NCBI RefSeq assembly: GCF_051900415.1
Contig: NZ_JBHZGL010000002.1
Coordinates: 372,001-436,000 of the forward strand
Length of the DNA: 64,000 nucleotides
Origin: Frateuria_A sp051900415
GTDB taxonomy: Bacteria; Pseudomonadota; Gammaproteobacteria; Xanthomonadales; Rhodanobacteraceae
Direction of reading: 5' to 3'
The notes under the pieces are model-generated. The model ran no database searches and had not been told where the DNA came from. It saw nothing but the letters and a program-made list of their open reading frames with translations. Of the stretch, positions 43,018 through 51,537 are shown in pieces. Position numbers and translations under genes: made by a program. Each line of letters begins with the position of its first letter. Position 1 is the first letter of the stretch.

Positions 43018-44967
43018 ATGAAGGCACTCGCAGTCTGCATGATCGGCGCGCTCGCGCTGGCCACCACCCTCGCCGCCGCGGCGGACGCACCGCGCTACGA
43101 CCCGCTCCAGACTTTTGCCCCGTTCACCTACCCCGACCCGGTCAACGCCTACCGCTCCGGCGACGGCAAGCCGGGCCCGCTGTTCTGGCAGAACCGCGCC
43201 GACTACACGATCGAGGCCACGCTGGACCCTGCCAGCCGCCTGCTCAGCGGCCACGAGACGATCACCTACACCAACCACAGCCCCAGCGCGCTGGACGTGC
43301 TCTGGCTGCAGCTGGACCAGAACCGCTACAAGACCGATGCGCGCGGCGCTTTCACTAGCGAGTTCCCGACCGAGTTCACGCACGGCTACCAGATCGCCTC
43401 GGTGCAGGTGGAAGACGGCAGCGGCCACCTGACGCCGGTGAAGTGGGTCGTCTCCGACACCCGCATGCAACTGCACCTGCCCGAAGCGGTGAAGGCCAAG
43501 GGCGGCAGCGTGCGCGTACACATCGCCTGGAGCTTTACCGTGCCGGGCGAGTTCGGCGGCCGCATGGACGTCAACGCGAGCAAGAACGGCGACATCTTCG
43601 AGATCGCCCAGTGGTACCCGCGCCTGTGCGTCTACGACGACCTGCGCGGCTGGGACACCGCGCCCTACCTCAACAGCGAGTTCTACCTGGAGTACGGCGA
43701 CTTCGACTACAAGGTCACGGTGCCTTCGGACATGATCGTGGCCGGCTCCGGCGAGCTGGTGAACCCGCAGGAGGTGCTCACGCAGACGCAGATCAAGCGG
43801 CTGGACGAAGCCCGCCACAGCGACAAGACGGTGATGATCCGCACGCCGGCGGAGGTCAACCAGCCGTCCAGCCGTCCGAAACAGGGCGGCACGCTGACCT
43901 GGCACTTCCGCATGCACAACACGCGCGACGTGGCCTTCGGCGCGTCCAAGGCGTACGTGTGGGACGCCGCGCGCATCAATCTGCCCCATGGCAAGAGCGC
44001 GCTGGCGATGTCGGTGTACCCGGTCGAGAGTGAGTGGAACCGCGCCACCGAGTTCCTCAAGGCCTCGGTCGAGCATTTCTCGAAGGAGTGGTTCCCCTAC
44101 CCCTGGCCGGTGGCGATCAACGAGGCAGGCACGGCCGGCGGCATGGAGTACCCGGGCATCACCTTCGACCACAAGCGTGCCAAGGGCGGCGCCCTGCACA
44201 TGCTGATCGCGCATGAGATCGGGCACACCTGGTTTCCGATGATCGTCGGCTCCAACGAACGGCGCGACGCCTGGATGGACGAGGGCTTCAACACCTTCGT
44301 GGACATCTACGAGGACGAGGCCTTCAACCACGGCGAGTTCGCGCCCAAGCGCGACAGCGAGTACGCGCCCGGCGGCGGAAATCCGGCCGACGAGATCGCC
44401 AGGGTGATCGCGGATCCGCAAGCACCCGCACTGCTCAATGGCGCCGACATGACGCCGGAGAAGTACCGGCATCCGATCAGCTACTTCAAGGGCGCCTTCG
44501 GCCTGGTGCTGCTGCGCGAGCAAATCCTGGGGCCGGAGCGCTTCGACGATGCTTTCCGCAAGTACATCGCCACCTGGGCCTTCCGTCATCCGTCGCCGTC
44601 GGATTTCTTCCGCTTCATGGAAAGCGAAGCGGGCGAGGACCTCGGCTGGTTCTGGCGCGGCTGGTACCAGCACAACTGGACGTTCGACATGGCGGTGCGC
44701 AAGGTCGAACCGATCGATGGCGACTGGTCGCATGGCGCGGCAGTGACGGTGGCGAACCTGGACCGGCTCGTGCTGCCGAACACGTTGCGGCTGACCTACG
44801 ACGACGGCAGTACCAAGGACGTGCGCGTGCCGGTGGAGACCTGGCAGCAGCACCGCGAGTACGTGGTGCGGGTGGCTGGATCACGCAAGGTGGTGTCGGT
44901 GGCGCTGGATCCGGCGCATGGGCTGCCGGAGGCGGATCGCACCAACGACGTGTTGCAGGTGAAGTAG
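43018..44967 (+). CDS. Secreted M1-family metallopeptidase
   Basis: A 649-aa exported zinc aminopeptidase-like protein. The signal peptide is KALAVCMIGALALATTLAAA. The substrate/exopeptidase loop is AGTAGGMEYPGITF near residue 375. The zinc motif is IAHEIGHTWFPMIVGSNERR, with the third ligand in WMDEGFNTFVDIYEDE (around residues 399-425). The downstream helical domain has HPISYFKGAFGLVLLREQIL. I prefer ATG 43018 (AGGGGA upstream) to ATG 43000, which overlaps the epimerase stop. It follows the mannose operon after 14 nt and is probably cotranscribed, although a peptidase has no obvious role in mannose use except when glycoproteins are the food. Confidence 0.9.
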   Translation: MKALAVCMIGALALATTLAAAADAPRYDPLQTFAPFTYPDPVNAYRSGDGKPGPLFWQNRADYTIEATLDPASRLLSGHETITYTNHSPSALDVLWLQLDQNRYKTDARGAFTSEFPTEFTHGYQIASVQVEDGSGHLTPVKWVVSDTRMQLHLPEAVKAKGGSVRVHIAWSFTVPGEFGGRMDVNASKNGDIFEIAQWYPRLCVYDDLRGWDTAPYLNSEFYLEYGDFDYKVTVPSDMIVAGSGELVNPQEVLTQTQIKRLDEARHSDKTVMIRTPAEVNQPSSRPKQGGTLTWHFRMHNTRDVAFGASKAYVWDAARINLPHGKSALAMSVYPVESEWNRATEFLKASVEHFSKEWFPYPWPVAINEAGTAGGMEYPGITFDHKRAKGGALHMLIAHEIGHTWFPMIVGSNERRDAWMDEGFNTFVDIYEDEAFNHGEFAPKRDSEYAPGGGNPADEIARVIADPQAPALLNGADMTPEKYRHPISYFKGAFGLVLLREQILGPERFDDAFRKYIATWAFRHPSPSDFFRFMESEAGEDLGWFWRGWYQHNWTFDMAVRKVEPIDGDWSHGAAVTVANLDRLVLPNTLRLTYDDGSTKDVRVPVETWQQHREYVVRVAGSRKVVSVALDPAHGLPEADRTNDVLQVK

Positions 44968-44972
44968 CCCGC

Positions 44973-45297
44973 GGGGCTTCCCCCATCCGCCTGTCGGCAC
45001 CTTCCCCCGTGGAACGGGGGAAGGCTTACTCGGGCGAAACTTCGACACCCGGTCCTTTCCCCGTTCCACGGGGCAAGCGCACTGGCCATACCTCGCGAGC
45101 TCGCTGAAAGCGCCACCCGATCCACGGAGAAGGCTCACTGGCCACACCTGGCAAGTTCGCTGAAAGCGCCCCCCGATCCTTCCCCCGTTCCACGGGGGAG
45201 GCCCACTGGCCATACCTCGCAAGCTCGCTGAAAAGCGCCACCCCGATCCTTCCCCCGTTCACGGGGGAAGGTGCCCGCAGGGCGGATGGGGGAAGCC
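44973..45297. repeat. MITE-like repeat, family B locus 3
   Basis: This fills the 335-bp gap between the M1 peptidase and the convergent ligD; no gene is seen. The left end contains TTCCCCCATCCGCCTGTCGG, and the right end is its inverse (GGGCGGATGGGGGAAG). The interior has three imperfect copies (about 45079, 45137 and 45202) of a locus-specific unit beginning CACTGGCCATACCTCGC, alternating with CCCCGTTCCACGGGG-type hairpins. Confidence 0.85.
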
Positions 45298-45302
45298 CCG
45301 CC

Positions 45303-46226
45303 TCAGCCCTTCGGCAACCGCTGCTGCAGCTTGGCCATGCCTTCCCAGGGATCGGCCTTCAGGCTCCGCGCCCGCTCCATCGCAGCCTGCATGCCGAAAG
45401 CAGCGCCGCCTCCGACCTTCCCCAGCTCCTCCCACCGCAACGGCATCGCCACCGGCGCGCCCACGCGCGCCCGCAGCGACCAGCTGCACACGCTGGTTGC
45501 CCCGCGCGCGTTGCGCAGCCAGTCGATGAAGATCTTCCCTTCCCGCTGCGCCTTGCTGGCCGTGGCGATGTAGCGATCGGGCGCACGCTCGACCATCGTG
45601 TCCGCGACCCGCTCGCAGAAATCCTTCACCGCCTGCCAGCCGGGCCCGCGACGAAACGGCACCACCACGTGCAGGCCCTTGCCGCCGCTGGTGCGCACGA
45701 AGCTCGCCAGCTGCATCCCATCAAGCAACTGGCGAATGCCGCGCGCACCATCCACCACCGCCTCCCACGCCACGCCGGGCGCCGGGTCCAGGTCCAGCAC
45801 GATGCGGTCGGGCGAATCGGGCTTGTCCACCCTCGAGCCCCACGGATGGAACTCGATCGTGTTCATCTGCACCAGCTGCAGCAAGCCCTTGCGGTCGCGG
45901 ATGTAGACGTAGTCGTCCTCGCCACCGGCCTTTTCCTCCAGCGGAATGGGCCGCACGCTGGAGCCGAGCTTGGCCGCGTGGTGCTTCTGGAAGAAGCAGG
46001 CGCTGTCGGTGCCGCCAGGGCAGCGCACCATCGACAGCGGCCGATTGATCATCTCGGGGAGGATCCAATCGGCGACCGCCGCGTAATAGGCAGCCACCTC
46101 GCCCTTGGTGATGCGGTCGTCCGGATAGACCACGCGCGAAGGGTGGGTGATGCGCACGCCGGCGACGTCGACCGGCTTGTCGGTGCGTGGCCGGCGAGTG
46201 GCAGCCTCGGTGGTTTGCTCACGCAT
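45303..46226 (-). CDS. Stand-alone LigD-type polymerase domain (NHEJ primase-polymerase)
   Basis: A 307-aa archaeo-eukaryotic-primase-fold polymerase that fills ends during bacterial non-homologous end joining with Ku. Motifs: VVYPDDRITKGEVAAYYAAV near residue 35, FQKHHAAKL, VQMNTIEFHPWGSR, and metal-binding DLDPAPG near 147 (IVLDLDP). TSGGKGLHVVVPF and GKIFIDWLRNARGATSV follow. No ATP-dependent ligase or phosphoesterase domain is attached, unlike multidomain LigD, so a ligase must come from another gene. ATG 46226 is preferred over GTG 46232. It is downstream of ku on the same strand, separated by 84 nt that contain a perfect 60-bp palindrome. Confidence 0.92.
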   Translation of the reverse strand: MREQTTEAATRRPRTDKPVDVAGVRITHPSRVVYPDDRITKGEVAAYYAAVADWILPEMINRPLSMVRCPGGTDSACFFQKHHAAKLGSSVRPIPLEEKAGGEDDYVYIRDRKGLLQLVQMNTIEFHPWGSRVDKPDSPDRIVLDLDPAPGVAWEAVVDGARGIRQLLDGMQLASFVRTSGGKGLHVVVPFRRGPGWQAVKDFCERVADTMVERAPDRYIATASKAQREGKIFIDWLRNARGATSVCSWSLRARVGAPVAMPLRWEELGKVGGGAAFGMQAAMERARSLKADPWEGMAKLQQRLPKG

Positions 46227-46244
46227 GGTCACGCAGCCTCATGT

Positions 46245-46304
46245 GTAGGAGCGCACCTGTGCGCGACCGGGATGCATGGCGGTCGCGCACAGGTGCGCTC
46301 CTAC
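46245..46304. repeat. REPIN: perfect 25-bp inverted repeat between ku and ligD
   Basis: Arms start GTAGGAGCGCACC and end GGTGCGCTCCTAC: 25 nt each, fully complementary, with a 10-nt centre GGATGCATGG. This resembles Pseudomonas/Stenotrophomonas-type REP doublets; a single arm also occurs at 23414. It fills nearly the whole ku-ligD spacer and would form a strong RNA hairpin. Confidence 0.9.
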
Positions 46305-46310
46305 AGGGGA

Positions 46311-47279
46311 TCATCCGGCCTTGCGCCCCTTGCGCGTGGCGGTCGCCTTCTTGGCCGGGCTCTTGCGCGAGGCCTTCTTGGTCTCGGGCTCGGCCTTCTT
46401 GGCGGCCGCCTTCTTCGCCGCAGGCTTCTTCTCGGCCTTGTCCGCCTTCTCCGGCTCGTCCTTGCCCTTGGCCGGCGTGCGCTGCTTGCCCTCGATGCTC
46501 TTCTTGAGCAACGCCATGAAGTCGACCACGTTGGTGGTGGCGTTGGCGTGCGCGGGCTCCTCTTCCTCGAGCGTGGTGGTGACGCCCTTGCTCTTGAGCC
46601 GCTGCTCGATCACCGCGGTAAGCCGCTCGCGGAACTCGTCCTTGTAGTTTTCCGGCTCGAACTTGCCGGACATCGACTCGATCAGCTCGCCGGCCATGTC
46701 CAGCTCGCGGTCGCTGATGCGGTATTCGGAGGCCGCCTTGTCCGGCAGCGCGTACTCCTCGGCGTCGACCAGTTCCTGCGGGAAGCGCAGCAGGATCAGC
46801 ATCAGCGCCTCCTCCTGCGGCATCACCGCGCACAGGTATTCGCGCGTGCGGATAACCACCCGCGCAATGCCGATCTTGCCGGTGCGCTTGAGCGTCTCGC
46901 GCAGCAGCACGTAGCCCTTCTCGGCCTTCTTGCCGGGTACCAGGAAGTAGGGCTTCTCGAAGTACGCGGGGGTGAGCTGGCCGGCGTCGATGAAGGTGTC
47001 GATCTCCACCGTCTCGTGCGCCTCGGCCGCGGCGCTGCGGATGTCCGATTCCTCCAGCACCACGTAGCTGCCCTTGGAATACTCGTAGGCCTTGACGATG
47101 TCCTTCCAGGGCACCTCTTCGCCCGATTCGGCATTGACGCGCTCGTAACGCACCGGCTGGTTGTTGCGCTGGTCGAGCATGCGAAAGTGCAGGTCGACCT
47201 TGCGCTCGGCGGTCATCAGCCGGATCGGGACGTTCAGCAGCCCGAACGACAGCGTACCGGTCCAGATGGGGCGAGCCAT
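46311..47279 (-). CDS. ku: Non-homologous end-joining protein Ku
   Basis: A 322-aa homodimeric ring protein that binds double-strand DNA ends and recruits LigD. It begins MARPIWTGTLSFGLLNVPIR, followed by VDLHFRMLD and RYERVNAESGEEVPWKDIVK, the Ku core beta-barrel. PYFLVPGKKAEKGYVLLRET and KIGIARVVIRTREYLCAVMP follow, and ELIESMSGKFEPENYKDEFR is the LigD-interacting/C-terminal arm. The last 60 residues are a Lys/Ala-rich tail with repeated AAKKA-type units, seen in long bacterial Ku proteins and thought to bind DNA. The ATG at 47279 is the family start. It is divergent from a YceI gene. Confidence 0.96.
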   Translation of the reverse strand: MARPIWTGTLSFGLLNVPIRLMTAERKVDLHFRMLDQRNNQPVRYERVNAESGEEVPWKDIVKAYEYSKGSYVVLEESDIRSAAAEAHETVEIDTFIDAGQLTPAYFEKPYFLVPGKKAEKGYVLLRETLKRTGKIGIARVVIRTREYLCAVMPQEEALMLILLRFPQELVDAEEYALPDKAASEYRISDRELDMAGELIESMSGKFEPENYKDEFRERLTAVIEQRLKSKGVTTTLEEEEPAHANATTNVVDFMALLKKSIEGKQRTPAKGKDEPEKADKAEKKPAAKKAAAKKAEPETKKASRKSPAKKATATRKGRKAG

Positions 47280-47388
47280 GGGCCTACCTCCATAAGTGGC
47301 GGGTCTGGAGGTTTGACACGCGGGACGTGCATGAAACGCCAAGGATTCGCGCTGGCACCCACGCCAACGATCATCCAGACTTGGCCTG

Positions 47389-48006
47389 ATGAGCGCCCTG
47401 CCCGCCACCGCCCGCCTGCTTGCCTGTGCGGCGCTGCTGTGCCCGCTCGCAGCCGGCGCGGCCGAGCATCGCTACCGCTACGACACGGTGCACAGCCAGA
47501 TCCTCTTCAGCGTAAGCCACGACGGCTACTCGCGCCCGTTCGGCCGCCTGCACATCGCGCGCGGCTGGCTGCGTTTCGACCCGGACGACTGGAGCCACGC
47601 CGCCACGGCGCTGGACATCGACGTGGCCAGCCTGGACATGGGCGACGCCGACTGGAATGCCGCGGTGCTCAAGCCCGCCTTCCTCGACGCGAAATCGGCG
47701 CGCTACGCCCACTTCGCCAGCACCTCGGTCGAACGCAAGGACGACAGCCACGGCGTGCTGCATGGCCACCTCACCCTGCGCGGCGTCACCCGCCCGATCG
47801 ATATTCCATTTACGTTCAACCGCCAGGCGCGCACCATCTTCGGCCTGCACACCATCGCCGGGTTCTCCGCCACCGCCATGCTCGACCGCACCGATTTCGG
47901 CATCACCGCCAACCAGGGCTCGATCGGCCAGCACGTTTCCGTGTGGCTGGAGATCGAAGCCATCCGCGAAGAACGCCACCGGGAGGACGCCGATGCTGCG
48001 CAATGA
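47389..48006 (+). CDS. Periplasmic YceI-family protein, copy 1
   Basis: A 205-aa exported lipocalin-like protein that binds polyisoprenoid-type lipids in characterised homologues. The signal peptide is TARLLACAALLCPLAAGAAE. YceI signatures: YRYDTVHSQILFSVSHDGYS, GRLHIARGWLRFDPDD, DMGDADWNAAVLKPAFLDAK, and HGHLTLRGVTRPIDIPFTF. It heads a compact operon; its 3' end overlaps the cytochrome b561 start by 14 nt. Copy 2 of the family closes the operon. Confidence 0.9.
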   Translation: MSALPATARLLACAALLCPLAAGAAEHRYRYDTVHSQILFSVSHDGYSRPFGRLHIARGWLRFDPDDWSHAATALDIDVASLDMGDADWNAAVLKPAFLDAKSARYAHFASTSVERKDDSHGVLHGHLTLRGVTRPIDIPFTFNRQARTIFGLHTIAGFSATAMLDRTDFGITANQGSIGQHVSVWLEIEAIREERHREDADAAQ

Positions 48007-48565
48007 CGCGTGGCGCTGGGGCGCCGTCGCCAAGTTCTTCCACTGGACGATCGCGCTGCTCATCCTGGGCAATGGCGTGTTCGGCCTGCTGATGGACCTG
48101 GCCAGCTCGCCGATGCAGAAGGTCAACTGGATGGCGCTGCACAAGTCGATCGGCCTCACCGTGCTGGCGCTGTTCGTGCTGCGCCTGCTGTGGCGGGCGT
48201 TCAACCGGCCGCCGCGCGAACTGCCGGCGCCGCGCTGGCAGCTGTGGGCCGCGCGCGTGGTCCACGCGGTGCTGTACCTGCTGGTCGCCGCGCTGCCGCT
48301 GTCGGGCTGGTGGTTCAACTCGGTGCGCGGTTATCCGCTGCAGTTCTTCAAGCTGTTCAACCTGCCCGCGATCGCGGCGAAGAACCCCGACCTGCGCCGC
48401 CTCTCGCACGAGGTGCACGAGTACCTTTTCTGGATACTGCTGCTGGTGCTGGTCGCCCATGTCGGCGCGGCGCTCAAGCATCATGTGTTCGACAACGACG
48501 ACGTGCTCCGCCGGATGTGGCCGTTCGCCCGGCTCCGGCGCGAAACAAAGGAGACCGAAGCATGA
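47993..48565 (+). CDS. Cytochrome b561-family membrane protein
   Basis: A 190-aa di-heme cytochrome with four membrane helices. Candidate heme ligands: His in GAVAKFFHWTIALLILGNGV, His in MALHKSIGLTVLALFVLRLL, His in RVVHAVLYLLVAALPLSGWW, and His in HEVHEYLFWILLLVLVAHVG. It likely transfers electrons from the quinone pool to a periplasmic acceptor. The ATG at 47993 lies inside the YceI 3' end (14-nt overlap) and the stop overlaps the next YceI start by 4 nt. Placement between two YceI genes suggests the three proteins act together, perhaps with an isoprenoid redox carrier. Confidence 0.9.
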   Translation: MLRNDAWRWGAVAKFFHWTIALLILGNGVFGLLMDLASSPMQKVNWMALHKSIGLTVLALFVLRLLWRAFNRPPRELPAPRWQLWAARVVHAVLYLLVAALPLSGWWFNSVRGYPLQFFKLFNLPAIAAKNPDLRRLSHEVHEYLFWILLLVLVAHVGAALKHHVFDNDDVLRRMWPFARLRRETKETEA

Positions 48566-49128
48566 TCCGATCGCCCCTGGGACGCCTGACCCCGCTGCTG
48601 CTCTGCCTCGCCCTGCCGATAACCGCCTCGGCCACCGATTACCGCGTGCTGCAGGACCAGAGCTCGCTCGGCTTTACCGCCACGTTCCAGGGGGCGCCCT
48701 TCCAGGGCAGTTTCGCGCAATGGCACGCGGCGATCCGCTTCGATCCGGCGCACCTGGCCGGCTCGAAGTTCGACGTGACCGTGGACACCACCAGCGCCAA
48801 CACCGGCGATGCCGATCGCGATGGCGCGCTGCCGGGCGCGGACTTCTTCAACGCGACCAAATACCCGCAGGCCCGCTACGTGGCGACCGAGTTCGTCCAG
48901 GCCGGGACGCACGCGATCGCACGCGGCAACCTGACGCTGCGCGGCGAGAGCCACCCGCTCAACCTCACGGTGACCTACTCCCCGCAACCGGACGGCACCG
49001 CGCTGATGGACGTGTCCGGCACCCTCAAGCGACTGGACTACGGCGTGGGCGGCGGCGAATACGCCGACACTTCGGTGATCGGCAACGACGTAACGGTCAC
49101 CGCGCACCTGGTGCTCGCACCGAAGTAG
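48562..49128 (+). CDS. Periplasmic YceI-family protein, copy 2
   Basis: A 188-aa exported YceI protein. The signal peptide is LTPLLLCLALPITASAT. Family motifs: YRVLQDQSSLGFTATFQGAP, FDVTVDTTSANTGDADRDGA, LPGADFFNATKYPQARYVAT, and RGNLTLRGESHPLNLTV. It is closer to the YceI family core (FFNATKYP) than copy 1 and so not a recent duplicate of it. Its ATG overlaps the cytochrome stop (ATGA), and a family B repeat follows. Confidence 0.92.
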   Translation: MIRSPLGRLTPLLLCLALPITASATDYRVLQDQSSLGFTATFQGAPFQGSFAQWHAAIRFDPAHLAGSKFDVTVDTTSANTGDADRDGALPGADFFNATKYPQARYVATEFVQAGTHAIARGNLTLRGESHPLNLTVTYSPQPDGTALMDVSGTLKRLDYGVGGGEYADTSVIGNDVTVTAHLVLAPK

Positions 49129-49137
49129 CGCTCCGGG

Positions 49138-49266
49138 ACGCCCCCATCCCCTGTCGGCACCTTCCCCCGTGGAACGGGGGGAAGGCTCACCAGGGAGCGC
49201 CCGCTACGGTCCTTCCCCCGTTCCACGGGGAAAGGTGCCCGAAGGGCGGATGGGGGAGGACTTGCC
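49138..49266. repeat. MITE-like repeat, family B locus 4 (single-unit form)
   Basis: The same outer ends as the other family B loci (CCCATCCCCTGTCGGCACC left, CCGAAGGGCGGATGGGGG right) and two G/C hairpins, but only one short interior spacer. It fills the gap between yceI and the convergent glutaredoxin-like gene. This looks like the unamplified form of the element. Confidence 0.8.
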
Positions 49267-49497
49267 TCAGCCCCTCACGAATCCCCGCACCACCTCCGCA
49301 TCGAACGGCCAATCCAGCTCCCGTCCGTCCCTTGCATCGCGCAACACCGGCACCCGCGTGCCATAGCGCGTTTCCAGCCCTTCATCGTCATCCACCCACA
49401 CGCTGTCGAACTCCGGCGCACGCGCCGCAGCGAGCACCGCAAGCGCCTGATCGCACAGGTGGCAGTAGTCGCGCTGATAGAGAACGAAGTCGGCCAT
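49267..49497 (-). CDS. Glutaredoxin-like protein
   Basis: A 76-aa thioredoxin-fold protein with the redox motif YCHLC near residues 11-15 (CxxC) and the cis-Pro segment TRVPVLRDA, followed by GRELDWPFDAEVVRGF. This is the small glutaredoxin family (DUF836-like) common in gammaproteobacteria. The ATG at 49497 gives the usual VLYQRDYCHLC start. It is divergent from sdaA, with 76 nt between the two start codons. Confidence 0.9.
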   Translation of the reverse strand: MADFVLYQRDYCHLCDQALAVLAAARAPEFDSVWVDDDEGLETRYGTRVPVLRDARDGRELDWPFDAEVVRGFVRG

Positions 49498-49573
49498 GCG
49501 GCGGCGAATGAACTGCCAAACGTGAAGGGGGCGCGTAGAATAACGGGTTCACCCCTTTCCACGCAGCGCACTC

Positions 49574-50956
<1,383 letters not shown>

Positions 50957-50963
50957 GCACTTA

Positions 50964-51014
50964 GCTCCCTCTCCCCTGCGGGGAGAGGGTTGGGGTGAGG
51001 GGCGGGGGCTCGCC
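50964..51014. repeat. Short palindromic repeat, family A
   Basis: Starts 7 nt after the sdaA stop with CTCCCCTGCGGGGAG and continues GGTTGGGGTGAGGGG. It probably lies in the sdaA 3' untranslated region, between sdaA and the convergent XRE gene. Confidence 0.75.
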
Positions 51015-51037
51015 GGACGCTTTCCGCCGAAACGCCT

Positions 51038-51433
51038 TTAGTGCGCCTTCCCACGCGCCTGCGCAAGCACCGCGATCAACTCGCGTACCAGCTTGCGCTG
51101 CGCTTCGGGCAGCAACAGAAACTCCTCGAACGCCAGCCGGTCATGGCCGCGCACATGATCGGGCCAGGTCGCGGGCGCCTCACGCACACCTTTCGAGGAG
51201 CCGCCGTACTCCAACTCATGCGCAGGAAGGCCGACGATCTTCGCCAACGCACGCACGTTGGCTTTCTTTGGCATGTGTTTGCCACTGAGCCAGCCCGAGA
51301 TCGCCTGCGACGTCACGTTCTCGCCGCCATTGCGTGGCACCAGCTTCTCCAGCACCGCCGGACTCGCCTCGATCCCGGCCGCTTCCAGGGCCGCCACGAG
51401 GCGTTTGGCAAAGGCGGTCTGTTCGCTCGTCAT
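51038..51433 (-). CDS. XRE-family helix-turn-helix regulator beside the type III R-M system
   Basis: A 131-aa DNA-binding protein. The HTH lies in the middle: NVTSQAISGWLSGKHMPKKA (about residues 40-59), followed by NVRALAKIVGLPAHEL. The C-terminal 50 residues are a helical region ending EAQRKLVRELIAVLAQARGK. ATG 51433 (MTSEQTAFAKRLV) is preferred to an upstream start. It is divergent from mod; the intergenic region has two palindromes. It may be a control protein timing methylase and nuclease expression, but phage-type regulators look similar. Confidence 0.82.
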   Translation of the reverse strand: MTSEQTAFAKRLVAALEAAGIEASPAVLEKLVPRNGGENVTSQAISGWLSGKHMPKKANVRALAKIVGLPAHELEYGGSSKGVREAPATWPDHVRGHDRLAFEEFLLLPEAQRKLVRELIAVLAQARGKAH

Positions 51434-51468
51434 GGCCGCGACCATAGGTCGCCGCCCGCGTCAGGCAT

Positions 51469-51507
51469 GAAAGTTATGCTTTCTAATGATTGAAAGTTTT
51501 GTTTTCA
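51469..51507. promoter_or_regulatory. Two operator-like palindromes in the XRE/mod divergent promoter
   Basis: GAAAG-TTATG-CTTTC (51469-51483) and TGAAA-GTTTTGT-TTTCA (51491-51507) share a GAAAG-like half-site and have centres 23 bp apart, about two helical turns. They lie between the divergent starts in AT-rich DNA. This is a good candidate binding region for the adjacent XRE protein. Confidence 0.55.
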
Positions 51508-51537
51508 TTGACGGCCATACCGTTGCAAGCCGTCGCC

